Source: Pseudohongiella acticola
Lineage (GTDB): Bacteria; Pseudomonadota; Gammaproteobacteria; Pseudomonadales; Pseudohongiellaceae
NCBI RefSeq assembly: GCF_001758195.1
Contig: NZ_MASR01000001.1
Coordinates: forward strand, 1,612,001 to 1,676,000
Length of the DNA: 64,000 nt
Direction of reading: 5' to 3'
A model generated the notes under the pieces. The model was not told the DNA's origin. It saw only the letters and a list, made by a program, of their open reading frames with translations, and searched no databases. Numbering within the stretch: the stretch's first letter is position 1; the number at the start of each line of letters is the position of its first letter. The translations under genes were made by a program, and so were the position numbers. Below, in pieces: positions 63,460-64,000 of this stretch.

Positions 63460-64000
<541 letters not shown>

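Overview
The window comes from a Gram-negative gammaproteobacterium, most likely a marine member of the Pseudomonadales/Cellvibrionales group. This is inferred from gene order and protein resemblance, not from a search. The blocks trmL / secB-yibN / gpmI-envC-ctp-yibQ / hisFAHB and asmA-mutY-yggX-tRNA-Phe resemble Pseudomonas-type chromosome order. The pilus locus resembles that of Vibrio, Shewanella and Alteromonas. Species cannot be named from the sequence. No rRNA, CRISPR array, transposase, integrase or phage gene was seen.

Layout. 1-4.1 kb: the end of an OmpR-type two-component pair (kinase cut by the window edge), the ABC-F ATPase YheS, and a periplasmic HtrA-type protease. 4.2-30.1 kb, minus strand: a nearly complete MSHA type IV pilus locus in the order mshI, a PilN-like gene, mshJ, K, L, M, N, E, G, an mshF-position prepilin, mshA, C, D, O, P, Q. 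MshE carries two c-di-GMP-binding motifs. MshQ is a giant of about 3,700 residues. A terminator separates the major pilin gene from the minor pilins, and a small divergent membrane-protein gene sits between mshP and mshQ.

30.2-45.2 kb: a conserved housekeeping block. It holds trmL, secB, a rhodanese (yibN), the overlapping gpmI-envC-ctp-yibQ operon (glycolysis, cell separation and envelope proteolysis), hisB-hisH-hisA-hisF, an exported DUF4168 protein, asmA, mutY, yggX and tRNA-Phe(GAA) with a clear promoter.

45.2-48.5 kb is the accessory spot. The 3' end of tRNA-Phe and its terminator are repeated downstream of the tRNA, followed by an islet with an AraC-family regulator and an exported dihaem c-type cytochrome of the MauG/RoxA kind. 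The islet ends in another copy of almost the same terminator. A 57-residue Pmp3/YqaE gene, too short for usual ORF cut-offs, lies next to it.

48.5-64 kb: aspA, a TonB-dependent receptor separated from aspA by a long near-perfect hairpin, a DUF4399 protein, yrfG-hslR, pckA, gshA, dsbB with a YbdG-like mechanosensitive channel, an exported FliL-like protein, a TVP38-flavin disulfide oxidoreductase fusion, and the start of hemB.

The strongest candidates for something new are the giant modular MshQ, the tRNA-Phe repeat/islet region with its regulator-cytochrome pair, and the 66-base hairpin after aspA.
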